Shown here: positions 1 to 8,628 of the stretch, piece after piece
How positions within the stretch are numbered: the stretch's first letter is position 1
Layout of the letters: every line of letters starts with the position of its first letter
NCBI RefSeq assembly: GCF_900120405.1
Contig: NZ_LT635492.1
Location: 776,093-840,092 of the forward strand
Direction: 5' to 3'
From: Urinicoccus massiliensis
GTDB lineage: Bacteria; Bacillota; Clostridia; Tissierellales; Peptoniphilaceae
Length of the DNA: 64,000 nt
Program-made: the position numbers and the translations under genes
The notes under the pieces: generated by a model
Databases searched by the model: none
The model's input: the letters and a program-made list of their open reading frames with translations, nothing else
What the model was told of the DNA's origin: nothing

Positions 1-339
1 GCTGGAACCCAGGTCCAGGAAGATATGGTCATAGGTCTCTTCCAATTGGTCCAGGACTTTTTTCAAGCCCTCCAGGTCCAGGTCCTCCCTCTTTTTTAAA
101 AGGGGGCCTTCCAGGATATGGACTCCTTCTCCTTCAAGGATACAATCCTCCAAGAGGGCACCACGGTTACAGGCGTCATAGAGGTCGTAGATGGGAGAGG
201 GTAAGTCCAGGCTAATTGAGGCATCCTTGCGGCCAAAATTCAAGCTGACATAGATGGATTTTGGGGTGGTTTTTGCTAACACTAGAGCAAAAGAGGTGGT
301 TCCCACACCTCCTTTTGCTCCTAAAATGATTGTTTTCAT
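1..339 (-). CDS. MinD/ParA-type ATPase, 3' part outside window
   Basis: The 113 codons present begin MKTIILGAKGGVGTTS, a deviant Walker A (KGGVGTTS) of the MinD/ParA/Mrp P-loop family at the extreme N-terminus. The stretch ending FLDLGSS at the window edge would be the Walker B region. The ATG is preceded by AAAGGAAG, which overlaps the end of the PBP2 gene, so it is translated with the mre/mrd genes. MinD works on the membrane in division-site placement and is a classic neighbour of mreCD, but this copy is divergent and could be another ParA-like ATPase. The rest of the gene lies left of the window. Confidence 0.75.
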   Translation of the reverse strand, partial: MKTIILGAKGGVGTTSFALVLAKTTPKSIYVSLNFGRKDASISLDLPSPIYDLYDACNRGALLEDCILEGEGVHILEGPLLKKREDLDLEGLKKVLDQLEETYDHIFLDLGSS

Positions 340-350
340 TTGCTTCCTTT

Positions 351-3300
351 CTAAGGGGTTAGTTGGTTTTCAATGGGGAGGGTTTCTGTAACAACCTGCT
401 TGTTCAGGCCGAAGTATTCTGCCATGACCCCTCTTAAAATGGGGCCACAGTTCATACCAGACCCTCCTTGGAAGAGGACAGCCGCCACGGCAATTTCCGG
501 ATCCTTGTAGGGGGCAAAACCTATTTGCCAGGAAAAAGAATCGTAGCTTTCTCCCGTATAGGGGTTGACCCCGGCCCTTTCAGCCGTTCCGGTCTTAATG
601 GCCACTTCCACAGGGAAGTTTTTATAACAGCGGTCATTCCCATTAGCCAGGGCGGCCAATTGCATCCCCTTGGTTACTTCGGCAATGCTTCCCGGCCGGT
701 TTAATTTAATTTGTTCTCCCTTGGCCTTGGGCTTATAAAGGGAGGAGGCATTGTTTTCGTCCTTGACCTCTTGGACCAGACTCAAGGGGTAGAGTTTCCC
801 CCCATTGGCCAGGGCCATGGCATAACGGGTCATTTGGGCCAGGGTGTAGGAATTAGCTCCTTGGCCAATGGTGATGTTCATGGTATCGGCCATGTTCCAG
901 TTGGCCTGGTTGTAGTAGTCAGACACCATGCAGTCCACCAGGGGTCTTTTTTTCTCTTTCAAATAGTGGTTGGGGTCAATGTTGAAGCCTTCTAAGAGGG
1001 TCACCACTTCTTGGCGACTGGGGGCCTGGTTTTTATCCATAAGGTCTGTCAAGGCCTTAATGGCTTCGGCCTGCTTTTCTTCTGTTAAAACCTCGTTACT
1101 AGCTTCCTTTAAGGACTGGTCTAGGAGGTTTCTAAGAAGTTGCTTCATGGTTGCTTTTTTCTGCTTGGGATCCGGCAGGGTCCCCTTGGCTTCGGCAGGC
1201 ATGGTGATTTCCATCCCGGTCTTTTTCCCCAGACCGAATTTTTCAGCCATGTCCTTGATTTCTGTTTCGTTGATTTGCAGGGGAAGTTTTTCGCCCCTTC
1301 TTTGGTCCTCTCCCAGGCCCAGGGAGAAAAAGTAGTAGTTACAGGAATCCCGAATGGCATCCTTCAAAGTTTCATCCCCGTGGGTCTGCCTGGATTGGTT
1401 CCAAAGCCAGCAGCCGAAAATAGATCCTCCTACATCCACATAGCCCCCGTCTGGGATGGCCATGTTGGGGTCCAGGCCCTTTTCCATTGCCGCCAGGGCC
1501 GTAACCATTTTAAAAATGGACCCGGGTTGGACAGCGGTTTGGAAGGGGATGTTGTAGAGGGGTCTGGCAGCCAGGGGATTTTTTTCTTCCAGGGGAATCA
1601 AAGACTCCCAGTCTACACTGGAAATCCCTGTAGCAAAGAGGTTGGGGTCATAGGATGGGAAGTTGGCCATACAGAGGACCTTGCCTGTTTTTACATCTAC
1701 GGCCATGACGGCTCCTGAAGTGGCATGGATATAGGGTCTGCCCTTTTCCCTGGAAGCCAGGAAGGGGAAGTTGCCCCATTGGCTTTCATAAACCCCACCC
1801 TCTTGGATGAGGTGGAGGGATTGGGCCAGGACTTCCTCGGCCTTTTTTTGCAGGTTCAAGTCTATGGACAGGTAGACATTTTTCCCGGCAACAGGTGGTC
1901 TTTCGTCTAAGACGGCCGTGGTATTTCCCTTGGCGTCTACTTGGACCCTTTGCCGGCCATTTTTCCCATGGAGATAGGATTCAAAACTTTCTTCGATACC
2001 GGTTTTACCAATAATGGCATCCCGTTCATAACCCTTTTTCGTGTATTTTTTAATATCTTCTTCGGAAGAAATCTTTCCCAAGTAACCCAAGACATGGGCC
2101 GCCGTCTTACCCAGGGGGTAGGCCCGGATGGGTTTAGAGGCAACGGCAATCCCTGGATTTTCAGAAAAGTTTTCGCTAATCCGGGCCACAGTTTGGTCCT
2201 GGATCTTATAGGCCACAATAATGGGCAGGTAGGCTAGGTTGCCCTGCTTGTTTAATTCATAGTAGAGGTTTAAAATTCCCCGGGCATCGTAGGGGCTAAT
2301 CTTAGGCGACAGGTCGTACTTGTCTCTTAAGCCCTGAAAGGCTTCTTGGTCCTTGCCCTGGGGATCAAGTTTATTGGCCTGGTAAAAATCTTCCTTGTTC
2401 TTGAGGCTGACATACTTGTAGCCACCATCGGCAATGGAAATGCCCGTGTAGATGCCCTGGTCAATCAAGACTTCTTGGGCCAGGTTCCGAACGGAATCTT
2501 CTTCCAGCCAGGCCTCCAGGACCTTGAGGTCCATGAGTTTTTGAGAGACATAGTCTCGGGCATTTTTCCCTTCCTTGGTCCGGTAGATTCCTTCCTTGTT
2601 TTCAGGCTCCAGTTTGATTTTTTCCTTGCCCTGCTTGTTCAAGACCTTAACCAGGTCTTTTTTTGCCTGGATGTCCTCTTCCTCCCGGCTCTTTTTAAAG
2701 GCCAGGTCTCCGGCTCCCTTGTCCTTAAAAATCGTTAGGAAGTCTTCCTTGGCTGAAGATTGGAGGGTGATTTCCGGATAGGAATCCATCCAGGCCATCT
2801 TGGATTTTTTGTAGTCCTTGTCAAATTTATTGGCATAGGCCCTCAGGGTCAAGGGCTCGGCCAGGCCCTTGGAGGCCACCAAGTCAAAGGCCAGCTTTCG
2901 AGCCTGGGCATTGGATAGGACTTTTTTCAGGGCCGTAGGATTTTCTCTTAAGAGGACCACTAGGGCCTCCTTGGCTGTAAATTTAGGGTCCAGGTGGTTG
3001 GCCTTGAGCCAGTCGGCCTGGTCCTCTTCGTTGTTAAAGGTCATGCCGTTTAAACTGTAGCGGATGGGGGCCTGGCCTTGACCCAGAGCCCTTAGACATT
3101 CCCGGGCCATGAAAAAGGTCTTGACCTGGCCTAGGGAATCCACCTGCATGGTTTGGTCCACCAGGTCTGGCAAGAGGTCATTGTCCAAAATCTTGGCAAT
3201 GAACATATCCATGGCGCCTTCCTTGATGGACACTTCCTCTTGGACAGACTTAAAGTCGATGTCATTGAGGACCAGGGGAAAGTCATCCACGACATTGGCC

Positions 3301-3635
3301 CCGTCTTCTTCTAAAAAGTGGACCAGCTTATAAAAGTCCCGGTTTTTTTCTTCCCGGTCCAGCTTGTCCAATTCATCTTTTCTCAATTCTACAGTATAAA
3401 CCGGTTTGTTGCCGGCAATTAAAAGGCCGTTCCGGTCCCGGATTTCCCCTCGGGGAGCCGTCAGAACCAGGTCCTTGGCCCGTTTATTTTCCGAAACCTC
3501 TCGCCAGTGGCTGCCCTGGATAATGGTCAGTTGGAAGAGCCGGAAGATCAAGAGGAGGACCAAGAGGGCCACAAAGCCGCCGAAAAAGCGAAAGCGGTTG
3601 ATTTTATCGAGTTTTTCAATCCAATAACGAATCAT
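351..3635 (-). CDS. mrdA: Penicillin-binding protein 2, unusually long (1,094 aa)
   Basis: This is a class B PBP, a D,D-transpeptidase that cross-links side-wall peptidoglycan with the Rod/Mre complex at the outer face of the membrane. One N-terminal membrane helix (about residues 16-38) anchors it. A dimerisation region starting near the LTAPRGEIRDRNG motif follows. The catalytic domain has SIFK with Ser706, SCN at 764-766 and KTGT with Lys1014. Typical PBP2s are 600-750 residues; long clostridial versions exist, and this one carries a large lysine- and glutamate-rich helical insertion between the N-terminal module and the catalytic domain plus another between SxN and KTG. The start overlaps the end of mreD by 20 bp, so the genes are translationally linked. 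Confidence 0.93.
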   Translation of the reverse strand: MIRYWIEKLDKINRFRFFGGFVALLVLLLIFRLFQLTIIQGSHWREVSENKRAKDLVLTAPRGEIRDRNGLLIAGNKPVYTVELRKDELDKLDREEKNRDFYKLVHFLEEDGANVVDDFPLVLNDIDFKSVQEEVSIKEGAMDMFIAKILDNDLLPDLVDQTMQVDSLGQVKTFFMARECLRALGQGQAPIRYSLNGMTFNNEEDQADWLKANHLDPKFTAKEALVVLLRENPTALKKVLSNAQARKLAFDLVASKGLAEPLTLRAYANKFDKDYKKSKMAWMDSYPEITLQSSAKEDFLTIFKDKGAGDLAFKKSREEEDIQAKKDLVKVLNKQGKEKIKLEPENKEGIYRTKEGKNARDYVSQKLMDLKVLEAWLEEDSVRNLAQEVLIDQGIYTGISIADGGYKYVSLKNKEDFYQANKLDPQGKDQEAFQGLRDKYDLSPKISPYDARGILNLYYELNKQGNLAYLPIIVAYKIQDQTVARISENFSENPGIAVASKPIRAYPLGKTAAHVLGYLGKISSEEDIKKYTKKGYERDAIIGKTGIEESFESYLHGKNGRQRVQVDAKGNTTAVLDERPPVAGKNVYLSIDLNLQKKAEEVLAQSLHLIQEGGVYESQWGNFPFLASREKGRPYIHATSGAVMAVDVKTGKVLCMANFPSYDPNLFATGISSVDWESLIPLEEKNPLAARPLYNIPFQTAVQPGSIFKMVTALAAMEKGLDPNMAIPDGGYVDVGGSIFGCWLWNQSRQTHGDETLKDAIRDSCNYYFFSLGLGEDQRRGEKLPLQINETEIKDMAEKFGLGKKTGMEITMPAEAKGTLPDPKQKKATMKQLLRNLLDQSLKEASNEVLTEEKQAEAIKALTDLMDKNQAPSRQEVVTLLEGFNIDPNHYLKEKKRPLVDCMVSDYYNQANWNMADTMNITIGQGANSYTLAQMTRYAMALANGGKLYPLSLVQEVKDENNASSLYKPKAKGEQIKLNRPGSIAEVTKGMQLAALANGNDRCYKNFPVEVAIKTGTAERAGVNPYTGESYDSFSWQIGFAPYKDPEIAVAAVLFQGGSGMNCGPILRGVMAEYFGLNKQVVTETLPIENQLTP

Positions 3636-4104
3636 ACTTTCCCCCCTTGTAGCGGTTTAAAAAAATAAAAATCAGCCCCTGCAGGCCCCCTTGGACCAAG
3701 AGCCGGAGGTTGACACTTTGCCTTAGGACCATTTCCGTTGCCAGGCCAGTCCCCAGGAGTTGGTGGAAGACCCCGGTAAACAATTGGTAGAATAAAAAGG
3801 CAAAAATCCCTGTCAAGATTGCAGAGACGAAACTATTGCTATTGAAATAGGAAACCAGGCTTTGGACAAAAAAGCCCGTGGCAAAAAAAGACAGCATGTA
3901 AAAGCCAAAACTGTCCAGAAAACACAGGTCATAGAGAAAGCCCAGATAGAGGCCCAGGTAGATGGGCTTGATCCGGGAATGCTGGTAGGCCATAGCCACC
4001 AGGACCAGGAGGAGGAAGTTCACTTCATTTAAGAGGGGGACTTGTTGGAAGAGGGAAATGTCCAGGAAAAAAACCAGGCTGGAAATAAGAATTGCAGAAA
4101 CCAT
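3616..4104 (-). CDS. mreD: Rod shape-determining protein MreD
   Basis: This 162-residue, very hydrophobic protein has several membrane-spanning segments and fits MreD, the integral membrane member of the MreBCD elongation complex. Sequence identity alone would be weak, but its place between mreC and mrdA makes the assignment safe. The gene follows mreC by 3 bp and overlaps the start of mrdA by 20 bp. No mreB is present in the window. Confidence 0.88.
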   Translation of the reverse strand: MVSAILISSLVFFLDISLFQQVPLLNEVNFLLLVLVAMAYQHSRIKPIYLGLYLGFLYDLCFLDSFGFYMLSFFATGFFVQSLVSYFNSNSFVSAILTGIFAFLFYQLFTGVFHQLLGTGLATEMVLRQSVNLRLLVQGGLQGLIFIFLNRYKGGKYDSLLD

Positions 4105-4107
4105 GAC

Positions 4108-4944
4108 CTAGTCCACCACCACAAAAACCTGGTAGATTTTTTTAAAGTTCACTGCCGGCTTCAGGCTAATTTCTTGGATCATCTTTTCCTCATCCCTCTT
4201 GACCTTGTCCACCGTTCCCAGGTAGACATCCCCCTTGTAAAGGTCTCCCACTCCGGAGCTAATGAGCCGGTCTCCCGGCACGATATCTGCCGCATCGTCA
4301 TAGCTGTAGCCCCAAAGAAGGTCACCGGACTTACCGGCCAGGATTCCCCCCTCCTGGTTGCGGATATTTTTAAAGGCCACCGATTGGTTTTCATTGATAA
4401 TGGCCGTAACCTTGGCCCAGTTGTCTCCCACATCTACCACCCGGCCCACCAGGCCTTGGGCGATGATGCCTTGGGGGTCGTCTACTCCTAAAAGGACTGT
4501 GGCATCTTTTTTGACCCCGTCCTTCTTGCCCCGGTTGATTTCAAAATTGGAAAAATAATTGCTGGGGTCCTTGCCAATAACCCGGGCTTCCACCAGTTTA
4601 TAGTCTGTGGACTTCTTTAATTCAGAAGCCGCCCTTAAATAGTCTGTTTGGCCGATGATTTGATTGAGCTTGCGGTTTTCATCTGCCAGGGCCGCCACTT
4701 CTTTTTCCAGGGCCTTGTTTTCCTTGTAGAGCTTGGGCAGGTGGACCAGGCTGGTAGCCCCTTGACCCAGGCCTTGGCCCAGGCTGGCCAGGCCAGTTTG
4801 AACAGGTTGGGTCACATCCAGTAAAAAGCGGTCCAGGACATGCAAACTAAGCCTACCAGTATTGGTAAAGCCCAGTAAAAAAATAAGCACTGCGGATATT
4901 CCAAGCAAGATGGCTCTTTGTCGATATTTTTTTAATTTATCCAT
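4108..4944 (-). CDS. mreC: Rod shape-determining protein MreC
   Basis: A 278-residue protein with a short cytoplasmic N-terminus, one membrane helix at about residues 12-26, a coiled-coil segment (about 70-95, rich in KALEKEVAALADENRKL) and the beta-rich extracytoplasmic MreC domain, including the family-like ARVIGKDPSNYFSNFEINRG stretch. MreC links cytoplasmic MreB to the periplasmic-side PBP2. It starts 3 bp after the radC stop codon and ends 3 bp before mreD, so it is in an operon. The length is normal for Firmicutes. Confidence 0.93.
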   Translation of the reverse strand: MDKLKKYRQRAILLGISAVLIFLLGFTNTGRLSLHVLDRFLLDVTQPVQTGLASLGQGLGQGATSLVHLPKLYKENKALEKEVAALADENRKLNQIIGQTDYLRAASELKKSTDYKLVEARVIGKDPSNYFSNFEINRGKKDGVKKDATVLLGVDDPQGIIAQGLVGRVVDVGDNWAKVTAIINENQSVAFKNIRNQEGGILAGKSGDLLWGYSYDDAADIVPGDRLISSGVGDLYKGDVYLGTVDKVKRDEEKMIQEISLKPAVNFKKIYQVFVVVD

Positions 4945-4947
4945 GGC

Positions 4948-5673
4948 CTAGTCCACCAATTTCCCCTCTTCTAAAAAACTATAATACCGCTTACCACCTA
5001 CAATGAGGTGGTCAACCACAGGTATCCCCACCAGGTCCCCCACCTGCTTAAGGCGTTGGGTTAGATGGATGTCTTCCTGGGAAGGCGTCACATCTCCTGA
5101 GGGATGGTTATGTACTAAAATCACACTATGGGCCCCACAATCCAGGCAGTGCTTAAAGACGTCCCTGGGGTGGACCACAGTATAGTTGATGGTCCCCTTG
5201 GTCATCCTGTGGACAGAAATCAATTCCTTTTTTGTATTTAGGCACAAGAGGACAAATTCTTCCACCGAGGCCCAGCTCATTTGTCCCAAGACAAAATCAG
5301 CCACCTTTAAGGGGCTGTTGAGCTTGTACTTCATGGGTTCCTGGCTAAAGCTGACCCGCTTGGCCAGCTCCATGGCTGCCAAAATACTGGCGGCCTTGGC
5401 ATCCCCTACTCCCTTGATTTCCTTTAGGTTCTTAAGGCTAATCCGGCTGAGACGGGATAGGCCCGATACGGCTTTTGAATCCAGAGCCTCCATGTCCTGG
5501 CACTTGGTCAAAATTTTTTCCGCCAAACGCAGGGCCGATTCCTTTTGGGTTCCCGACCCCAAGAGGATGGCAATGAGTTCTACATTGCTCAAACGGTCTG
5601 CCCCATAGGTCAAGAGTCTTTCCCGGGGTCTTTCTTCCTCTGGCAGGTTGAGGATGGTATAGGATTCTGTCAT
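4948..5673 (-). CDS. radC: RadC family JAB/MPN-domain protein
   Basis: This 241-residue protein has an N-terminal helix-hairpin-helix region (GLSRISLKNLKEIKGVGDAKA) and a C-terminal MPN+/JAB metal site with the full signature HNHPSGDVTPSQED and an upstream glutamate. The family was named for a DNA-repair phenotype later assigned elsewhere; its true biochemical role is not settled. It overlaps maf by 4 bp (ATGA) and precedes mreC by 3 bp. The maf-radC-mreCD order is a common conserved arrangement in bacteria. Confidence 0.93.
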   Translation of the reverse strand: MTESYTILNLPEEERPRERLLTYGADRLSNVELIAILLGSGTQKESALRLAEKILTKCQDMEALDSKAVSGLSRLSRISLKNLKEIKGVGDAKAASILAAMELAKRVSFSQEPMKYKLNSPLKVADFVLGQMSWASVEEFVLLCLNTKKELISVHRMTKGTINYTVVHPRDVFKHCLDCGAHSVILVHNHPSGDVTPSQEDIHLTQRLKQVGDLVGIPVVDHLIVGGKRYYSFLEEGKLVD

Positions 5674-6221
5674 TGGTCCAAGTCCTCCAAATAATCACAC
5701 AACTTACTGGGTAGGCCAATGACATTGTTTAAGTCTCCGTCAAGGTCCCGGACAAAATTTCCTGCCCCGGCTTGGATGGCATAGGCTCCGGCCTTGCCCT
5801 CCCATTCCCCAGAATCCAAATAGCCTTCCAATTCTTGGTCTGCCAGGTCCTTAAAGGTCACAGAAGTCACGTCATAGTCAATGATTTTCAGCTTTTGGTC
5901 CAGGTTCACCAGGGCAAAACCCGTATAGACCTGGTGGGTCTTTCCAGACAGGTCTTGTAAAAATTCCCGGGCTTGGTCCCGGTTTTGGGCCTTGCCATAG
6001 ACCCGGTCTTGACAATAAACCAGGGTGTCTGCCCCTAGGACCAAGTCAGCAGGATGGTTTTTTGCCACCTTCAAGGCCTTTTCATAGGCCAGGGCCATGA
6101 CCAGGCTTTGGGGGTCCTTCCCCTCTTTTTTCTCTTCAATATCTGCCGCCTCAACGGTAAAGTCGTATGAAAATTTCTTTAAAAGATCAATTCTTCTTTG
6201 GGAAGCACTGGCTAAAATCAT
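5670..6221 (-). CDS. maf: Maf family nucleotide pyrophosphatase
   Basis: The 183-residue protein begins MILASASQRRIDLLKKF, matching the Maf N-terminal signature (hLASxSxRR), and carries the conserved VLGADTLV segment and KTHQVYTG motif. Maf proteins hydrolyse non-canonical or modified nucleoside triphosphates (dTTP/UTP or m7GTP type) and their overexpression affects division. The start has a good ribosome site (TAAGGAGT, 4 nt spacing). It overlaps radC by 4 bp and follows the Gx transporter gene by 2 bp. Confidence 0.93.
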   Translation of the reverse strand: MILASASQRRIDLLKKFSYDFTVEAADIEEKKEGKDPQSLVMALAYEKALKVAKNHPADLVLGADTLVYCQDRVYGKAQNRDQAREFLQDLSGKTHQVYTGFALVNLDQKLKIIDYDVTSVTFKDLADQELEGYLDSGEWEGKAGAYAIQAGAGNFVRDLDGDLNNVIGLPSKLCDYLEDLDQ

Positions 6222-6223
6222 TT

Positions 6224-6742
6224 CTACTCCTTAAAGACAATATTATTTCTTTTCATCTGGTCCACAATAAAATTGGACCCCAGTCCCACAAAAAATCCTG
6301 TAAAAATCCCCAGCAAAAGGAGCATGGGCAGGTAGGCAAAAATCCGCCAATTCCACACCATGAAACAGGCCACGCCGACCTGGCCCAGGTTGTGGAAGCT
6401 GGCCCCAATCAAGCTAACACCGATGGAGGAAATCCGGGGCATGATCCAACGGATGGCCCCCATCATGGCCAGGCAGGACAGGATGGACCCTGTAGAGCTG
6501 TAAAAAAAGGCCATGACATTTCCCGTAACCAGCATTAAAAGTAGGGACTTTAAAACAGCCACAAGAAAGCCTTCCTTGTTGCCAAAGACCAAGAGACTGG
6601 TTAAAACCACCAGGTTGGATAGGCCCAGTCGGGCTCCCGGTAGAGGCAGGGGCAGGGGGATCATGGATTCAATAAAGCCCAGGGCCACCCCCAGGGAAAC
6701 CAAAAGGGATAAAAAAACCATTTTTTTAATCTGTTTATGCAT
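6224..6742 (-). CDS. Gx transporter family membrane protein
   Basis: A 172-residue protein with about five hydrophobic helices and the family motif PGARLGLSNLVVL near residue 35. It belongs to the Gx transporter/HepS-like family of small integral membrane proteins, resembling ECF-type substrate-binding subunits. The substrate is unknown. In Clostridia it is regularly next to a NusG-domain-II protein and to FMN-linked electron transport or mre genes, as here. It begins 3 bp after the preceding gene. Confidence 0.8.
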   Translation of the reverse strand: MHKQIKKMVFLSLLVSLGVALGFIESMIPLPLPLPGARLGLSNLVVLTSLLVFGNKEGFLVAVLKSLLLMLVTGNVMAFFYSSTGSILSCLAMMGAIRWIMPRISSIGVSLIGASFHNLGQVGVACFMVWNWRIFAYLPMLLLLGIFTGFFVGLGSNFIVDQMKRNNIVFKE

Positions 6743-6745
6743 AGG

Positions 6746-7129
6746 CTACCTCAACAATAAGTCCAAGTCATCCGGGCCCTTTTTGTTGGCCTTGATTTCT
6801 ACTAAAAATTCATGGGGCAGGCAGATAATGGTCTCTCCCACCTTTTCAATGGGGGCCATATGGACACAAATCTGGTCGGGGCAGTTGGATTCTTGGACCC
6901 AGACCTTGCCATCCTTGACCAAGACCTTGTTGGTCCCCAATTTCGTTTTAAATTTGTACTCCCGGGTCTTCTTGCCTCCCTGCAAGGGAATCTTTTGGAC
7001 CTCCCTGCCGGCAATTTGGACACTGGCATACTTATTTTGGGCCTCTCTCAGGGTCTGGCTGGTCAAGAAAAACAAGACCAGGCTAAGGACGATAATCGAG
7101 GCGAGAACAATCATATCTCCCTTTTTCAT
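6746..7129 (-). CDS. NusG domain II-containing extracytoplasmic protein
   Basis: This 127-residue protein has one N-terminal membrane helix (about residues 5-23) and a small beta domain with the motif VQESNCPDQICVHMAPI and ICLPHEFLVEI. These cysteine-bearing segments are typical of the NusG_II family, which pairs with Gx transporters. It is the first gene of the lower operon, with CGGAGG seven bases before the ATG and its own extended -10 promoter upstream. The function is unknown; a membrane-anchored partner of the Gx transporter is inferred from context. Confidence 0.82.
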   Translation of the reverse strand: MKKGDMIVLASIIVLSLVLFFLTSQTLREAQNKYASVQIAGREVQKIPLQGGKKTREYKFKTKLGTNKVLVKDGKVWVQESNCPDQICVHMAPIEKVGETIICLPHEFLVEIKANKKGPDDLDLLLR

Positions 7130-7148
7130 GCTTTCCTCCGCTGTCTTT

Positions 7149-7157
7149 ATTATAGCA
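7149..7157 (-). promoter_or_regulatory. Extended -10 promoter for the NusG_II-maf-mre-mrdA unit
   Basis: On the minus strand the sequence reads TTATGCTATAAT, an ideal -10 hexamer with the extended TGn element, 20 bp before the NusG_II start codon. There is no good -35. The same TATG(G/C)TATAAT block precedes the TcdA-like gene and the surface protein gene. Confidence 0.6.
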
Positions 7158-7203
7158 TAAGTCCCCGGCCGGACCCAGGTCTTGCCCGAGTCGGCTTGGA
7201 TTT

Positions 7204-8628
7204 TTAAAGGGCCTTAATCTTTTCTGCCAAGAGTTGGTTGACTACTTGGGGGTTGGCCTTGCCCTTGGATTTTTTCATGACTTGTCCCACTAAAAATCCC
7301 AGGACCCGGTCCTTTCCGGCCTTGATTTGGTCCACACTTTCTGGATTTTCAGCCAAGACTTGATCCACAAAGGATTCCATGGCAGAACTGTCTTGCATTT
7401 GTAAAAGACCCATTTTTTCCACCAGGTCTTGGGGCTTGCCCCCTTCTTCAAACATGGCCCTTAGGACCTTTTTCCCGGCATTGTTGTTGATCTTGCCTTC
7501 CTTGACCATCCTTAAAAGGTCCAGAAGGTCTTGGCCTGGGAAGGGTAGGTCAAAGCCTTCTTCCAGGTCCACCCGTCGCAAAACTTCTCCCATGATCCAA
7601 TTGGACAACATGTTGTAGTCGTCAAAGTCCTTGGCCAGGTCTTCATAGTATTGGGCCAATTCCTTGGAAGAAGTCAGGACTTGGGCATCGTAGTCTGGCA
7701 ACTTGTAGTCTTGGATAAAGCGGTCCATCTTTGCCTTGGGCAGCTCCGGCATCCGGTCAATAATCTTGTCCAACCAGTCCTGGCCCACATAGAGGGGAGG
7801 CAGGTCCCCTTCCGGAACAAAACGGTAGTCGTTTTCTGTGTACTTCACCCGCATGATGACAGTTTCTGTCTTGACGTCATCCCAACGACGGGTGGTTTTC
7901 TTTTCCTCTCCTCCAGCTTCCATCAGGTCGATTTGTCTTTTGGTTTCAAAGTCAATGGCCCGACCGACGGCCCGGAAGGAGTTGAGGTTTTTAATTTCCG
8001 CAATGGCTGACCGTTGGCCAGTTTCTAAATTTTCCACATTGATGTTGACATCACACCGCATGGACCCTTCTTCCATCTTACAGTCCGAAATCTCCAGGTA
8101 GCGGAGGCTGGACCGGACCGCTTCCAAGAAGGCCTTGGCTTCATCGCTGGAGGCCATGTCTGGCTCTGTAACAATTTCAATTAAGGGTACCCCACAGCGG
8201 TTGTAGTCCATAAGACTGTCCCGGTCGTCTGAGTGGAGGGCCTTACCTGTATCTTCTTCAATTTGGATTTGGTGGATGCCGATTTTTTTCTTGCCCCCTT
8301 CTGTGTCAATTTCCACATAGCCGTCGTTGCAAAGGGCGTGTTGGTTTTGGGTCAATTGGTAGCCCTTAACCAGGTCGGGGTAAAAGTAGTTCTTCCGTTC
8401 AAAGATACTTTTCCCATGGATGGTGCAGTTAAAGGCCTTGCCAGCCATGGCTGCATATTCCACCACTTCCTTGTTTAAAACCGGCAGGGCCCCTGGCATC
8501 CCCAGGCAAACTGGACAAACCCGGGTGTTGGGTTCTCCCCCGTACTTGTTTTCACATCCGCAAAAAGCCTTGGTCTTGGTGGACAATTCCACGTGAATTT
8601 CCAGGCCGACAATGGTTCTATAGGTCAT
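7204..8628 (-). CDS. gatB: Asp-tRNA(Asn)/Glu-tRNA(Gln) amidotransferase subunit B
   Basis: The 474-residue protein starts MTYRTIVGLEIHVELSTKTKAFC and has the zinc site CGC plus VCPVCLGMPG, the GatB catalytic core and a C-terminal YqeY/tail domain. GatB phosphorylates the misacylated tRNA side chain and binds tRNA in the GatCAB complex. Its start overlaps the end of gatA by 11 bp, so translation is coupled. The length is normal. Confidence 0.97.
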   Translation of the reverse strand: MTYRTIVGLEIHVELSTKTKAFCGCENKYGGEPNTRVCPVCLGMPGALPVLNKEVVEYAAMAGKAFNCTIHGKSIFERKNYFYPDLVKGYQLTQNQHALCNDGYVEIDTEGGKKKIGIHQIQIEEDTGKALHSDDRDSLMDYNRCGVPLIEIVTEPDMASSDEAKAFLEAVRSSLRYLEISDCKMEEGSMRCDVNINVENLETGQRSAIAEIKNLNSFRAVGRAIDFETKRQIDLMEAGGEEKKTTRRWDDVKTETVIMRVKYTENDYRFVPEGDLPPLYVGQDWLDKIIDRMPELPKAKMDRFIQDYKLPDYDAQVLTSSKELAQYYEDLAKDFDDYNMLSNWIMGEVLRRVDLEEGFDLPFPGQDLLDLLRMVKEGKINNNAGKKVLRAMFEEGGKPQDLVEKMGLLQMQDSSAMESFVDQVLAENPESVDQIKAGKDRVLGFLVGQVMKKSKGKANPQVVNQLLAEKIKAL

